Notes: generated by a model not told the origin, from the sequence alone. A DNA stretch of 64,000 nucleotides from DATIJP01 sp964569185 (GCA_964569185.1 CAZMTP010000001.1:57500-121499); one strand, 5' to 3'; positions 40,748-50,267 are shown, numbered from the stretch's first letter. A program made the numbers and translations.

Positions 40748-41439
40748 TTATCGCCCTGATAAAGTGAAGCGATTCCAAAAGTCAAAGGCGTGCACTGCAC
40801 CTCTGTAAATCCAGCCCCTTCTAGCAGAGCACAAAACTGCTCTCCATAAGGAAACTGTTCGATGGTCTGGTTAAGATAGGTATAGGCATTTTTATTTTTC
40901 GAGATCAAACCACCTAATTTTGGCAGGAGTGTGCGTAAATAAAATAGGGAACCGGCGCGGATCCATCGATTTTTTGGTAGGGAAAATTCCAAAATGAGCA
41001 GCCGTCCCCCTGGTTTCAGCGTGCGGTGGATCTCTTTTAAACAAGTCTCTACATTTTCCATATTGCGGATGCCAAAAGAGATGGTGGCGCAATCAAAACT
41101 GTTATCGGCAAAGGGGAGGGATGCAGCGCTGGCCGCTTGTAATTCCACATTAGGCCTACCGCGCAGTTTTTCTTTTCCGATGTTTAGCATCTCCTCCGCT
41201 ATATCAATACCGATCGCATGAATTTCTGCATTAGCATTGTCCAAGAGGGCGATCAGCTGATCGCACGTCCCAGTGGCCAGATCCAATAATTTTAAAGTTT
41301 TTTGCGGGGGCAAGTGGGTGACGAGCTGTTTTCGCCACCGTTTGTCAATGCCAAAGGAAAGGATGCGGTTTAACAGATCATAGGTAGGGGAGATCTGATT
41401 GAACATATTAGAGACAATCTGTTCATTTTTATCAATCAT
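40744..41439 (-). CDS. menG: Demethylmenaquinone methyltransferase
   Basis: A 231-residue SAM-dependent methyltransferase of the UbiE/MenG family that adds the final methyl to demethylmenaquinone. MFNQISPTYDLLNRILSFGI is the family start, KLLDLATGTCDQL the SAM motif I, and SFDCATISFGIRNMENVE with LILEFSLPK the further signatures. With no ubiquinone genes in view, the menaquinone role is preferred. It leads menF with a 4-base overlap and follows typA by 32 bases. Confidence 0.93.
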   Translation of the reverse strand: MIDKNEQIVSNMFNQISPTYDLLNRILSFGIDKRWRKQLVTHLPPQKTLKLLDLATGTCDQLIALLDNANAEIHAIGIDIAEEMLNIGKEKLRGRPNVELQAASAASLPFADNSFDCATISFGIRNMENVETCLKEIHRTLKPGGRLLILEFSLPKNRWIRAGSLFYLRTLLPKLGGLISKNKNAYTYLNQTIEQFPYGEQFCALLEGAGFTEVQCTPLTFGIASLYQGDK

Positions 41440-41471
41440 CCCTAACGTTTTACATGGAATGAAAAATTAAA

Positions 41472-43280
41472 TCAGCTTCTTTTTCGCTCGTTCTCTGTCA
41501 GCAGCCGTTTGCGCAGACGGACAAAGCGGGGAGTGACCTCTACCAGTTCATCGTCTTGTATATAATCAATGGCCTGCTCGAGTGTGAATTGGCGCGGCGG
41601 TGTCAGAATGATATTTTCATCTTTTCCTGCCGCACGGACGTTGGTGAGCTGTTTTTCGCGTGTGGCATTCACCACAATATCATTATCGCGGCTATGTTCG
41701 CCCACAACCATGCCTTCGTAAGTATCATCGCCCGCTTTGACAAAAAGCGCGCCGCGCGGTTGGAGGTTGAAGCAAGCATAAGAGGTCACTTTGCCGAGCG
41801 CATTAGAAACCATCACTCCAAGCGATCTTCCAGGAATTTCTCCTTTCCATGGGCCATAGGAATCAAAGACAGAGGTCAAAATGCCCAGTCCACGCGTGAC
41901 AGTTAAAAACTGGTTGCGGTAGCCCATGAGGCCTCTTGTTGGAATATAAAAATCGAGGGAGGTGATTTTCTGTTCATTGGTATTTAAAAAACGCATCTCT
42001 CCTTTTCTGCGCGAGAGCTCCTCAATAATGGTACCCGAAAACTCTTCGGGAACCTCAATATGGGTGATTTCATAAGGCTCTAAAGTCTCTCCCTTTTCTT
42101 CTTTGAGGATCACTTGTGGTTTAGATATGGTAAATTCGTAGCCTTCGCGGCGCATCGCCTCAATTAAAACAGCCAAATGGAGCTCGCCTCTTCCAGAAAT
42201 GCGCATCGCATCTTCACGCTCGGGGACAGCTTCGATCTTTAGTGAGATATTGGATTTTTTTTCCTGCTCGAGACGGTCCTTGATCTTATTCATGGTCACA
42301 TGTTTGCCATCTTTACCCACAAAAGGTCCATTATTGACCATGATATCAATAGAAACGGTAGGCTCAGAGATCGCAATCGGAGGCAGCTGTACAATATGCT
42401 CAGGATGGCACAGAGTATCTCCGATATCTACTTCAGCGATGCCGGCAATATTTATGATATCGCCCACGCCCGCTTCTTCCATTTCCACTTTTTTCAGTCC
42501 ATGATAGCCTTCGATGCGGGTCACTTTGTGCTGTGTAGGATGACCATTTTTATCCACTTTAGCAATCATCTGTCCTTTTTCAATTTTTCCTTCTAAGATA
42601 CGTCCACAAGCAAGGCGGCCCACATAATCATCATAGTAAAGGGTGGTGGCTTGCATTAAGAAGGGAAGTGTTTCTTCACCTGGAGGGGGAGGCACGGCAT
42701 CAATGATCATTTCAAAGAGGGGACGCATGTCTGGGCTTTCATCTTTTAACTCTTTTTTTGCAAAACCCATCAGTGCGGAAGCATAGCAGATCTGGAAATC
42801 AAGCTGTTCGTTGGTCGCCCCCAGCTCCACAAAAAGATCAAAGGTCAAATTCAGCGCATTATCGGGGGTGGCATTAGGGCGGTCGATCTTATTCACGATC
42901 ACAATCGGCCGGAGCCCCTTTTTAAGCGCCTGAGACAAGACAAATCGGGTTTGGGGCATCGGCCCGTCCATCGCATCGATCAGCAGCAAAACAGAGTTGA
43001 CTAGGCCTAAAACTCGTTCGACCTCGGCTGAGAAATCGGCATGGCCAGGAGTATCAATAATATTAATTTTAAAATCTTTATAGTAAATACTTGTATGTTT
43101 GGCAAAAATGGTGATCCCGCGCTCTTTTTCTTGGTCATAGGAGTCCATCATCCGCTCGGGCACTTTTTCATTATCACGAAAGATATTGGACTGTTTTAAT
43201 AGCGCATCGAGAAGGGTGGTTTTTCCATGGTCGATGTGTGCAATAATGGCGATATTTCTAATTTTTTTTGATTTAAACAT
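41472..43280 (-). CDS. typA: GTP-binding ribosome-associated protein TypA/BipA
   Basis: A 602-residue translational GTPase of the EF-G/LepA type. AHIDHGKTTLLDALL is the G1 loop, EKERGITIFAKHTS the G2 region, IDTPGHADFSAEVERVL G3, and VNKIDRPNA G4; domains II, III/V and a C-terminal domain follow to GRGELHLAVLIEAMRREG and beyond. TypA binds ribosomes under stress and helps large-subunit assembly. It opens the minus-strand run typA-menG-menF and lies back-to-back with the MITE-like element. Confidence 0.97.
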   Translation of the reverse strand: MFKSKKIRNIAIIAHIDHGKTTLLDALLKQSNIFRDNEKVPERMMDSYDQEKERGITIFAKHTSIYYKDFKINIIDTPGHADFSAEVERVLGLVNSVLLLIDAMDGPMPQTRFVLSQALKKGLRPIVIVNKIDRPNATPDNALNLTFDLFVELGATNEQLDFQICYASALMGFAKKELKDESPDMRPLFEMIIDAVPPPPGEETLPFLMQATTLYYDDYVGRLACGRILEGKIEKGQMIAKVDKNGHPTQHKVTRIEGYHGLKKVEMEEAGVGDIINIAGIAEVDIGDTLCHPEHIVQLPPIAISEPTVSIDIMVNNGPFVGKDGKHVTMNKIKDRLEQEKKSNISLKIEAVPEREDAMRISGRGELHLAVLIEAMRREGYEFTISKPQVILKEEKGETLEPYEITHIEVPEEFSGTIIEELSRRKGEMRFLNTNEQKITSLDFYIPTRGLMGYRNQFLTVTRGLGILTSVFDSYGPWKGEIPGRSLGVMVSNALGKVTSYACFNLQPRGALFVKAGDDTYEGMVVGEHSRDNDIVVNATREKQLTNVRAAGKDENIILTPPRQFTLEQAIDYIQDDELVEVTPRFVRLRKRLLTENERKRS

Positions 43281-43375
43281 AAATTTTAATAGGGGTCATA
43301 TTGTAGTGATGCGAAGAGTATACAGAAAGTGATAAAAATATCCAGATTAGAATCGATTTTCTGCAAAAAATCTGA

Positions 43376-43381
43376 TAAAAT
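43376..43381 (+). promoter_or_regulatory. Candidate -10 of the dciA-gyrBA promoter, next to the insertion
   Basis: GATAAAATAG (43374-43383) contains a -10-like TAAAAT. The MITE-like element begins 5 bases after it, so a transcript started here would carry the whole element in its leader. The -35 region is weak (TCGATT). ATAAAATAG is also found before the genes at 50268 and 59728. Confidence 0.35.
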
Positions 43382-43385
43382 AGTC

Positions 43386-43563
43386 GGTAGTCCGCAACAT
43401 GTAAGGCTAGAAGCATGCGAAGCACAGGTTAGTCAGCTGCAAGGAGCCGCTGAAAGCGGTTCACGCGAAGCAGGCAACCCCGCAGCGGGTTGTCGATGCA
43501 GCGCGACGCAGCAGATGGCTAACCTCTGCAAGCAGGATTCAGTATTACATGTTAAGGACTACC
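43386..43563. mobile_element. MITE-like 178-bp element with terminal inverted repeats and 8-bp target duplication
   Basis: The ends GGTAGTCCGCAACATGTAA and (complement of the right end) GGTAGTCCTTAACATGTAA match at 17 of 19 bases. The exact 8-base sequence AAATAGTC stands directly outside both ends (43378-43385 and 43564-43571), which is what a transposase-made target site duplication looks like. Inside, AGGTTAGTCAGCTGC mirrors GCAGATGGCTAACCT, and further hairpins (CCGCTGAAAGCGG, CAACCCCGCAGCGGGTTG) fill the middle. There is no protein frame worth naming, so movement would depend on a transposase elsewhere. It lies between typA and dciA. Confidence 0.85.
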
Positions 43564-43614
43564 AAATAGTCTGCTTGCGATTTTCATGCGGATTAAATAT
43601 AGTAGGAAAGAGGT

Positions 43615-43929
43615 ATGCAATATAAAAAAGCGACCGAAACAACCACAAAAGAGCTCAGTGCGCTACTTTCTCCTTTATTGAAAAGAATGCAAAAATTGCA
43701 ACAAGATCCACCGCAGCAAATTTTGCTGGCTTGGCCTGCAATCGTAGGAGACAAATGGGCGCCTATGACAAAAGCGGTCTCTTTTTCTGAAGGGATTTTG
43801 ACGGTAAGGGTCAAAAATTCCACATTGCTGAGCCTGCTGGCACAACAGGAAAAACAGAGGTTATTGAAATCTTTAAAGGAAAAATTTCCTTCCTGCACCA
43901 TACAAGAAATTCGATTCTGCATGGGTTAA
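43615..43929 (+). CDS. dciA: DciA-type helicase loader/partner (DUF721)
   Basis: A 104-residue DUF721 protein. ILLAWPAIVGDKWAPMTKAV is the family core (W..vvG..la..), followed by GILTVRVKNSTLLSLLAQQE. DciA helps load the replicative helicase DnaB in bacteria without DnaC, and Chlamydiae lack DnaC. It stands directly in front of gyrB, the same place as CT191 in C. trachomatis as I recall it. AAAGAGG before ATG 43615 serves as ribosome binding site. Its promoter region has been invaded by the MITE-like element. Confidence 0.82.
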   Translation: MQYKKATETTTKELSALLSPLLKRMQKLQQDPPQQILLAWPAIVGDKWAPMTKAVSFSEGILTVRVKNSTLLSLLAQQEKQRLLKSLKEKFPSCTIQEIRFCMG

Positions 43930-43962
43930 AGACGTTCTCTGAAATAGGAGCAAACTTAAGGT

Positions 43963-46446
43963 ATGACAACAATGACGCAAGATCAAGGTTATGATGCGAG
44001 TGCGATTACCGTTCTAGAAGGCCTTCAAGCGGTGCGCGAACGGCCTGGCATGTATGTGGGCGACACCCATACTACAGGGCTGCATCAGCTCGTTTATGAA
44101 GTTGTCGACAATAGTATTGACGAAGCCTTAGCAGGATTTTGCACAGAAATTTCTGTGATCTTGCAAAAAGATGGTGCGTGCAGCGTCATTGATAATGGCC
44201 GCGGAATTCCTGTAGGAAAGCATGAAAAAGAATCTCAAAAACAGGGGCGCGATGTCTCTGCAGTAGAAGTGGTCATGACCATCTTGCATGCGGGCGGTAA
44301 ATTTGATAAAAAGACCTACAAAGTGTCGGGTGGTCTCCATGGTGTCGGCGTCTCCTGCGTCAATGCGCTTTCAAAAAAGTTGCATGTAGAGGTGAAGCAG
44401 AATGGCAAACTTTATGAAATGGACTTTGCTAAAGGAAAAGTGGTCGCCCCTTTAAAAATGATTGGAGAGGAGGCCACCAGCACAGGGACAAAAGTCACCT
44501 TTTTTCCTGATGACACCATTTTTTCTATCACCCAATTTGATTACGATATTTTACTGAAACGGCTGCGAGAGCTGGCTTTTTTAAATCGCGGGATCAAGAT
44601 CCATTTCATCGATGAACGGGACGATCTGCATCCTCCAGTCTCCTTTTATTATGAAGGGGGGATTGTCTCCTTTATTGCCTATTTAAATGAAAATAAATTG
44701 CCCCTTTTTCCAAAACCGATCTATATCCATGGCACAAGAGAGGGCGATGATGGGCCGATCGAGGTCGAAGTGGCCATGCAATGGAACGATTCGTACACAG
44801 AAAATCTTCTTGCTTATGTGAATAATATTGCCACGCGACAGGGGGGAACCCATGTGTCTGGCTTTTCTACCGCGTTGACCCGCTCTTTTAACAATTATGT
44901 GAAGAGTCATCAAGTGAGCAAAGTGGAGAAAATGTCGATATCTGGCGACGATCTGCGTGAAGGACTCACTGTAGTGATCTCTTGTAAGGTGGCCAATCCG
45001 CAATTTGAAGGACAGACCAAACAGAAATTAGGAAATAGTGATGTCGGGTCGATCGTCCAGCAAATTGTGGGAGAAGAATTTACGACCTTCTTAGAAGAGC
45101 ATCCTCAGGCAGCAAAGTTGATTATCGAAAAAGCGATCATTGCGGCAGAAGCGCGCGAAGCCGCACGAAAAGCACGTGAGCTGACCCAGAGAAAAACAGC
45201 ATTAGATAGCGCGCGGCTCCCAGGAAAATTGACCGATTGCCAAGAAAAAGATCCTGCGCTGTGCGAAATTTATATTGTTGAGGGAGATTCTGCGGGCGGT
45301 TCTGCCAAGGGCGGACGCAATCGCAAATTCCAAGCGATCCTACCTATTCGTGGAAAGATTTTAAACGTAGAAAAAGCGCGCCTGCAAAAAATCTTGCAAA
45401 ACACAGAAGTAGGGGCGATGGTCTCTGCGTTTGGTTGCGGCATAGGGGATAATTTTAATATTGAGAAATTGCGCTACCATAAAGTGATCATCATGACCGA
45501 CGCCGACGTGGACGGTTCGCATATCCGCACATTGCTGCTCACCTTTTTCTACAGACATATGCCGCTGCTTTTAGAGGGGGGCTATATCTACATTGCACAG
45601 CCGCCGCTCTATCGGGTCACACGCAAAAAAGTGAAACGGTATATCCATAGTGAAAAGGAGATGGACGACTATCTCTTAAAGTTGGGCACAAGCGATATTT
45701 TTGTCCGTCTTGTGGGCCATAATGAAGTCCTCAATGCAGAACAGGTCGATATTTTACTCCATACTATCCGCGATGTGGAACTATTTATTCTGTCTCTGGA
45801 AAGAAAAGGGGTCGCTTTTAGACAATTTTTATCTGCAAAAGATGAAGCGGGCCGTCTGCCTCAATTTTTAGTCAGAATGGGAGAGGAAGAGAAATTTGTC
45901 TACTCTGAGGAAGAATTTGCACAACTTAAAAAAGAGCACGAAGAGATCCAAAAAAGAACGCATGAGATCACACTGGCCTCTATCCCTGAAGCAGAGCGCA
46001 CACCTGAAATGCTGCAGCTCATACCCAAAGGTTTGGCCTTTGTCGAACTGTTTAAAGCGGAAGATCTTTTCAATTTAAAAAATCGATTGGCCAGTTTTGA
46101 GTTTTCTTTGGACAACTACATCACTGCCAATGGCAAGCTATTTGATATTCGTGATGAAGAAAATAAAGAAACCCCGATTTACACATTGAAAGAAGGGATT
46201 GAGTTCTTGCGTGCTAATGGACGCAAGGGAATCGAGATCCAGCGTTACAAGGGTCTTGGTGAAATGAACGCGGACCAGCTTTGGGAGACCACCATGGACC
46301 CTGAAAAACGCACACTCATTAAAGTGACAATCCCCGATGCGATTGCTGCCGATCATATGTTTACAATGTTAATGGGCGAAGAAGTGCCTCCGCGCCGTGC
46401 ATTTATTGAACAACACGCCCTTTCAGTGAAAAATTTAGATATCTAA
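43963..46446 (+). CDS. gyrB: DNA gyrase subunit B
   Basis: An 827-residue GHKL ATPase/TOPRIM subunit. RPGMYVGDTHTTGLHQL and YEVVDNSIDEALAG belong to the ATP lid region, SGGLHGVGVSCVNALS is the nucleotide-binding loop, EGDSAGGSAKGGRN opens the TOPRIM domain and TDADVDGSHIRTLLL gives the metal Asp residues. The C-terminal QRYKGLGEMNADQLWETTMD is the gyrase/topoIV tail. There is an E. coli-type insertion-like helical stretch near residues 590-690. It lies in the cluster dciA-gyrB-gyrA-tmk-holB; the gyrA start follows 9 bases later. Confidence 0.97.
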   Translation: MTTMTQDQGYDASAITVLEGLQAVRERPGMYVGDTHTTGLHQLVYEVVDNSIDEALAGFCTEISVILQKDGACSVIDNGRGIPVGKHEKESQKQGRDVSAVEVVMTILHAGGKFDKKTYKVSGGLHGVGVSCVNALSKKLHVEVKQNGKLYEMDFAKGKVVAPLKMIGEEATSTGTKVTFFPDDTIFSITQFDYDILLKRLRELAFLNRGIKIHFIDERDDLHPPVSFYYEGGIVSFIAYLNENKLPLFPKPIYIHGTREGDDGPIEVEVAMQWNDSYTENLLAYVNNIATRQGGTHVSGFSTALTRSFNNYVKSHQVSKVEKMSISGDDLREGLTVVISCKVANPQFEGQTKQKLGNSDVGSIVQQIVGEEFTTFLEEHPQAAKLIIEKAIIAAEAREAARKARELTQRKTALDSARLPGKLTDCQEKDPALCEIYIVEGDSAGGSAKGGRNRKFQAILPIRGKILNVEKARLQKILQNTEVGAMVSAFGCGIGDNFNIEKLRYHKVIIMTDADVDGSHIRTLLLTFFYRHMPLLLEGGYIYIAQPPLYRVTRKKVKRYIHSEKEMDDYLLKLGTSDIFVRLVGHNEVLNAEQVDILLHTIRDVELFILSLERKGVAFRQFLSAKDEAGRLPQFLVRMGEEEKFVYSEEEFAQLKKEHEEIQKRTHEITLASIPEAERTPEMLQLIPKGLAFVELFKAEDLFNLKNRLASFEFSLDNYITANGKLFDIRDEENKETPIYTLKEGIEFLRANGRKGIEIQRYKGLGEMNADQLWETTMDPEKRTLIKVTIPDAIAADHMFTMLMGEEVPPRRAFIEQHALSVKNLDI

Positions 46447-46455
46447 GGAGCCTTG

Positions 46456-48897
46456 ATGGAACACGAGACAATTCTCCCGCGCAATGTAGAAGAAGAGGTC
46501 AAAGAAAGCTATTTACGTTATTCGATGTCTGTCATCATTTCGCGCGCGCTGCCTGATGTCCGCGACGGACTGAAACCCTCGCAACGGCGGATTTTATTTG
46601 CGATGCGTCAACTGAATTTATCTCCAGGCGCCAAACACCGTAAATGCGCAAAAATTTCTGGAGACACATCGGGCGATTTTCATCCTCACGGAGAATCGGT
46701 CATATATCCAACGCTGGTCCGTATGGCCCAAGACTGGTCCATGCGTTACACCTTAGTGGACGGTCAAGGAAATTTCGGTTCTATTGATGGCGATCCTCCA
46801 GCAGCGATGCGTTACACTGAAGCGCGCTTGACCCATGCCTCGATCGCTTTAATGGAAGATTTAGAAAAAGAGACGGTCGACCTGGTTCCCAACTACGACG
46901 AAACGAAAATGGAACCGGTGGTGTTTCCTGCCAAATTCCCTGCATTGCTTGCCAATGGCTCTTCAGGGATTGCTGTCGGTATGGCAACCAATATTCCGTC
47001 CCATAATATGGGGGAGCTGGTAGCCGCTACGCAACTTTTAATCGATGATCCTAAAGCGACCATTGAACAGATTATGGAAGTGATGCCTGGCCCTGACTTC
47101 CCTACAGGAGGAATGATCTGTGGCTATCGCGGCATCCGCGAGGCTTATCATACGGGCAGGGGCAAAGTGATTTTACGAGGCGTAGCCCGCATTGAAGATC
47201 TCGATTCTCGCAAAGCGGTTGTGATCGATGAAATCCCTTACGCTGTGAATAAATCGACGCTCATTCAAAAAATTGCACAATTAGTGAATGACAAAGCGAT
47301 TACTGGCATTAGCGATATCCGTGACGAGTCTGATAAAGATGGGATGCGGATCGTTTTAGAGATAAAAAAGGGCGAAATCCCCGATGTGATCATCAACCAG
47401 CTCTATAAATTTACAGAAATGCAGGTCACCTTTGGCTGCAATATGCTGGCGCTCGACCATGGATTGCCGCGCACCTTGAATATCAAGCAGATCATTGCGG
47501 CTTGGATTGAGCACCGTATTGAAGTGATTCGAAGACGGACCCGCTTTGAACTGATCCGTGCGGAAGCGCGCGCCCATATCTTAGAAGGGTATTTAAAAGC
47601 GCTCGACCATTTAGATGCTGTGGTCAAGTTAATCCGTGCTAGCACTAATCGCGAAGAGGCCAAAGCGCTCCTCATGGAAAATTATGCGCTGACAGAGAGA
47701 CAGGCACATGCAGTGTTAGATCTTCGCCTCTATCAATTGACAGGCCTTGAAAGAGACAAAATCGATGCGGAATACCAAGATCTTCTCAAAAAAATCAGCT
47801 ATTACCGCGATGTGCTCGCTTCAGAGAACCTCGTGCGCGGAATTATTAAAGAAGAGCTTGACGAAGTCAAAAAACGGCACCTTTCTGACCGCAAAACTAA
47901 GATTCTTCCTGCAGAAGGCGAATTCAATATTGAAGACTTGATTAAAGAAGAGCAGGTGATCATCGCGCTCTCTGAAGACGATTATATCAAGAGAATGCCT
48001 GTAGATACCTTCCGTGAGCAGCGTCGTGGCGGCCAAGGCGTGGTCGGCATGGATATGAAACGGGAAACAGATGTGATCAAAGATATCTACATCGCTTCGA
48101 CACACGACACTCTGCTGATTTTTACCACATTAGGAAGATGCTACTGGCTTAAAGCGTGGCAAATTCCTGAGGCAGCCCGACGCACTAAAGGAAAGCCGCT
48201 CATCAACCTACTTGAAGATTTGAGCCCAGGCGAAAAGGTGGCTGCTGTGCTGTGCGTGAAAAGTTTTGAAGAGCCGGGTACGATTTTGCTGGCCACAAAA
48301 AAAGGCGTGGTCAAGAAAACAGAACTCTCTGCCTTTAGTTCACAGCGTCGTAAAGGGGTCTATGCGATCAATATCGATGAAAATGATGAAGTGATCGCTG
48401 CACGCCTCTGTCAAGAAGGCAAACAGATCATGCTCTTTACTAGAAATGGTATGGCCGTGCGCTTCGACCAAGCGGAGATTCGTCCCATTGGACGCGTCGC
48501 ACGTGGTGTCAGAGGCATCTTGCTCCGTGGAGAAGATAATGCTGTGGTCTCTTGTGAAGTGGTGACAGAAGAAGATAGCATTCTGATTGTTTCAGAAAAA
48601 GGCTATGGAAAACGGTCAAAAGTGGGTGATTTCCGTCAGACAAGACGGGGCGGCGTGGGTGTCCGGTCCATTATTGCAAGCGAGCGCAACGGGATGGTGG
48701 TGAGTGCCATTGCAGTAAAAGATAGTGATAGCGTGGTGCTGATCTCGTTGGCTGGCCAAACACTCCGCATCTCCATGAAAGATGTGCGTGTGATGGGCCG
48801 CTCCACACAGGGTGTACGCCTTGTGCAATTAAAAGAAGATGATAAACTGGTTGCAGTCCAAAAAATTGGAACGATTGAAAACGAGCAGCCGCAGTGA
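46456..48897 (+). CDS. gyrA: DNA gyrase subunit A
   Basis: An 813-residue subunit. The catalytic Tyr is Tyr120 in AMRYTEARLTHAS. The quinolone-resistance loop reads FHPHGESVIYPTLVRMAQ, with Ser at the E. coli Ser83 place and Pro where E. coli has Asp87. FREQRRGGQGVVGMDMK is the GyrA box (QRRGGKG type), which makes it gyrase rather than topoisomerase IV. The C-terminal beta-pinwheel follows with further QTRRGGVGVRS-like repeats. AAGGAG lies 5 bases before ATG 46456. Its stop overlaps the tmk start (GTGA). Confidence 0.97.
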   Translation: MEHETILPRNVEEEVKESYLRYSMSVIISRALPDVRDGLKPSQRRILFAMRQLNLSPGAKHRKCAKISGDTSGDFHPHGESVIYPTLVRMAQDWSMRYTLVDGQGNFGSIDGDPPAAMRYTEARLTHASIALMEDLEKETVDLVPNYDETKMEPVVFPAKFPALLANGSSGIAVGMATNIPSHNMGELVAATQLLIDDPKATIEQIMEVMPGPDFPTGGMICGYRGIREAYHTGRGKVILRGVARIEDLDSRKAVVIDEIPYAVNKSTLIQKIAQLVNDKAITGISDIRDESDKDGMRIVLEIKKGEIPDVIINQLYKFTEMQVTFGCNMLALDHGLPRTLNIKQIIAAWIEHRIEVIRRRTRFELIRAEARAHILEGYLKALDHLDAVVKLIRASTNREEAKALLMENYALTERQAHAVLDLRLYQLTGLERDKIDAEYQDLLKKISYYRDVLASENLVRGIIKEELDEVKKRHLSDRKTKILPAEGEFNIEDLIKEEQVIIALSEDDYIKRMPVDTFREQRRGGQGVVGMDMKRETDVIKDIYIASTHDTLLIFTTLGRCYWLKAWQIPEAARRTKGKPLINLLEDLSPGEKVAAVLCVKSFEEPGTILLATKKGVVKKTELSAFSSQRRKGVYAINIDENDEVIAARLCQEGKQIMLFTRNGMAVRFDQAEIRPIGRVARGVRGILLRGEDNAVVSCEVVTEEDSILIVSEKGYGKRSKVGDFRQTRRGGVGVRSIIASERNGMVVSAIAVKDSDSVVLISLAGQTLRISMKDVRVMGRSTQGVRLVQLKEDDKLVAVQKIGTIENEQPQ

Positions 48898-49511
48898 AAG
48901 GTAAATTCATCACTTTTGAAGGAGGAGATGGCGCTGGAAAGACCACTTTAATCGAATCTGTTTATGCCGCTTTAGAATCCAAAGGAAAAAGAGTTTTAAA
49001 AACAAAAGAGCCTGGCGGCAGTCCAGCAGGCGCTGCCATCCGACAGCTTCTCTTGCATAGCCAAACCCCGCTTTCTAAACGGTGCGAACTTTTTCTCTTT
49101 TTAGCCGACCGCGCCGAGCATGTGGACAAGGTGATTGTGCCTGCCTTGGAAAAGGGAGAGATTGTCTTATGCGATCGTTTCAATGATTCCACCATTGCCT
49201 ATCAAGCAGGAGCCAGAGGCATTGATGAACAGCAGGTGCGCGCTCTTTGTACCATTGCCTGCAATGCACTAGAACCAGAATTGACACTCTATCTAGATCT
49301 GGACCCAAAAATAGCTTTTGAACGCATGCGAAATATGGGCAAAGCCAAAGACCAGATTGAAGCAGAAGATAGGGCATTTCATATTAAAATTCGTGCTGCC
49401 TTCCATCAGATCGCAAAAAAAGAGCCGCGTCGTTTCGTACTCATCGATGCCAGCCAGCCTCCAGAATCTGTATTTCTGCAAGCCATGAAACGGATTGAGG
49501 CGATCCTATGA
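48894..49511 (+). CDS. tmk: Thymidylate kinase
   Basis: A 205-residue kinase that phosphorylates dTMP to dTDP. FEGGDGAGKTTLIES is the P-loop, KEPGGSPAGAAIRQLLLH the TMP-binding region, DRFNDSTIAYQAGARG the DR(Y/F) motif, and the LID carries NMGKAKDQIEAED. It starts with GTG at 48894, overlapping gyrA by 4 bases, and its own stop overlaps holB by 4 bases, so the whole cluster is translationally coupled. Confidence 0.95.
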   Translation: MKGKFITFEGGDGAGKTTLIESVYAALESKGKRVLKTKEPGGSPAGAAIRQLLLHSQTPLSKRCELFLFLADRAEHVDKVIVPALEKGEIVLCDRFNDSTIAYQAGARGIDEQQVRALCTIACNALEPELTLYLDLDPKIAFERMRNMGKAKDQIEAEDRAFHIKIRAAFHQIAKKEPRRFVLIDASQPPESVFLQAMKRIEAIL

Positions 49512-50209
49512 ATTTCCAATTAGAACAGTGGATCGAGCGAAAAGAGGTACCTCCTGTAATTTTACTTGCCGGTCCTAAAACAGCAGCTAATGCCTGTGCC
49601 AAGGAGTTTGCAAAAAGATTGATGGGAATCGAAGTTGCACCGCATCCTGATCTGCATCTGTATGAGATTGAAGGCAAAAGTGGCACCCATAGCGTGCTTT
49701 CGATGCAGCATCTGATTGAAGAGATGGCATTGCCTCCTTTCGAAGCGAAAGTGAAAATTTTTATCATTGAGGATGCCCATCGGATGCTTCCAGCCAGCAG
49801 CAATAGCCTGCTGAAAACTTTAGAAGAGCCTACAGCCAATAGCTTTATTGTATTGATCAGTGATCGGCCAGAACTACTGCTGCCTACAGTGGTCTCCCGC
49901 TCTCGCAAAGTGGCCTTGGGCCTTTCTAATGCTAGACAGCAAGAATTTTGTCTTGAGCCGCTTTTTAAAGCCGCCGCAGAAAAAGATTATGTTCAACTCT
50001 TCAAAGAGGTGGCCCAGATCGAAGAGACTATTTTGAAAGAAGAGGTGGGTACTCCTGTCTATTTTCAAAAAATTGACGCCCTTTTTGAAGAGATTTTGCA
50101 TTTTAATAGGAATTTAAAAAGCGTGCAGCAGATTGAAAAGTGTAAACTAGCGCTGGAGCGCCATTTAAAGCTGCGAACGGTCTTGTTAAATTTTTTATTT
50201 TCGATCTAG
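49508..50209 (+). CDS. holB: DNA polymerase III delta-prime-like subunit (short form)
   Basis: A 233-residue clamp-loader-type ATPase-domain protein. KTAANACAKEFAKRLMG and HSVLSMQHLIEEMALPPF precede KIFIIEDAHRMLPASSNSLL (the conserved DAxxMxxxAxNALLKxLEEP segment, also reading KTLEEPTANSFIVLIS) and the SRxRK-like arginine finger region VVSRSRKVALG. It lacks the Zn-finger and Walker A of the long form. The position directly after tmk is the bacterial rule. It is the last gene of the gyrase operon; 58 bases follow before the accessory island. Confidence 0.9.
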   Translation: MNFQLEQWIERKEVPPVILLAGPKTAANACAKEFAKRLMGIEVAPHPDLHLYEIEGKSGTHSVLSMQHLIEEMALPPFEAKVKIFIIEDAHRMLPASSNSLLKTLEEPTANSFIVLISDRPELLLPTVVSRSRKVALGLSNARQQEFCLEPLFKAAAEKDYVQLFKEVAQIEETILKEEVGTPVYFQKIDALFEEILHFNRNLKSVQQIEKCKLALERHLKLRTVLLNFLFSI

Positions 50210-50267
50210 TTTTTACATTTCCCCAATTTAAACTTTATTATAAAATAGCTGCTTCATTGGAGGGGCT

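Noticed and set aside
43329..43625. 98-residue frame over the MITE-like element
   Set aside because: It is formed by the inverted repeats, has no family match and ends inside dciA.
46669..46725. Quinolone-resistance change in gyrA
   Set aside because: Ser is kept at the main position; Pro in place of Asp87 may be natural to the lineage, and resistance cannot be inferred.
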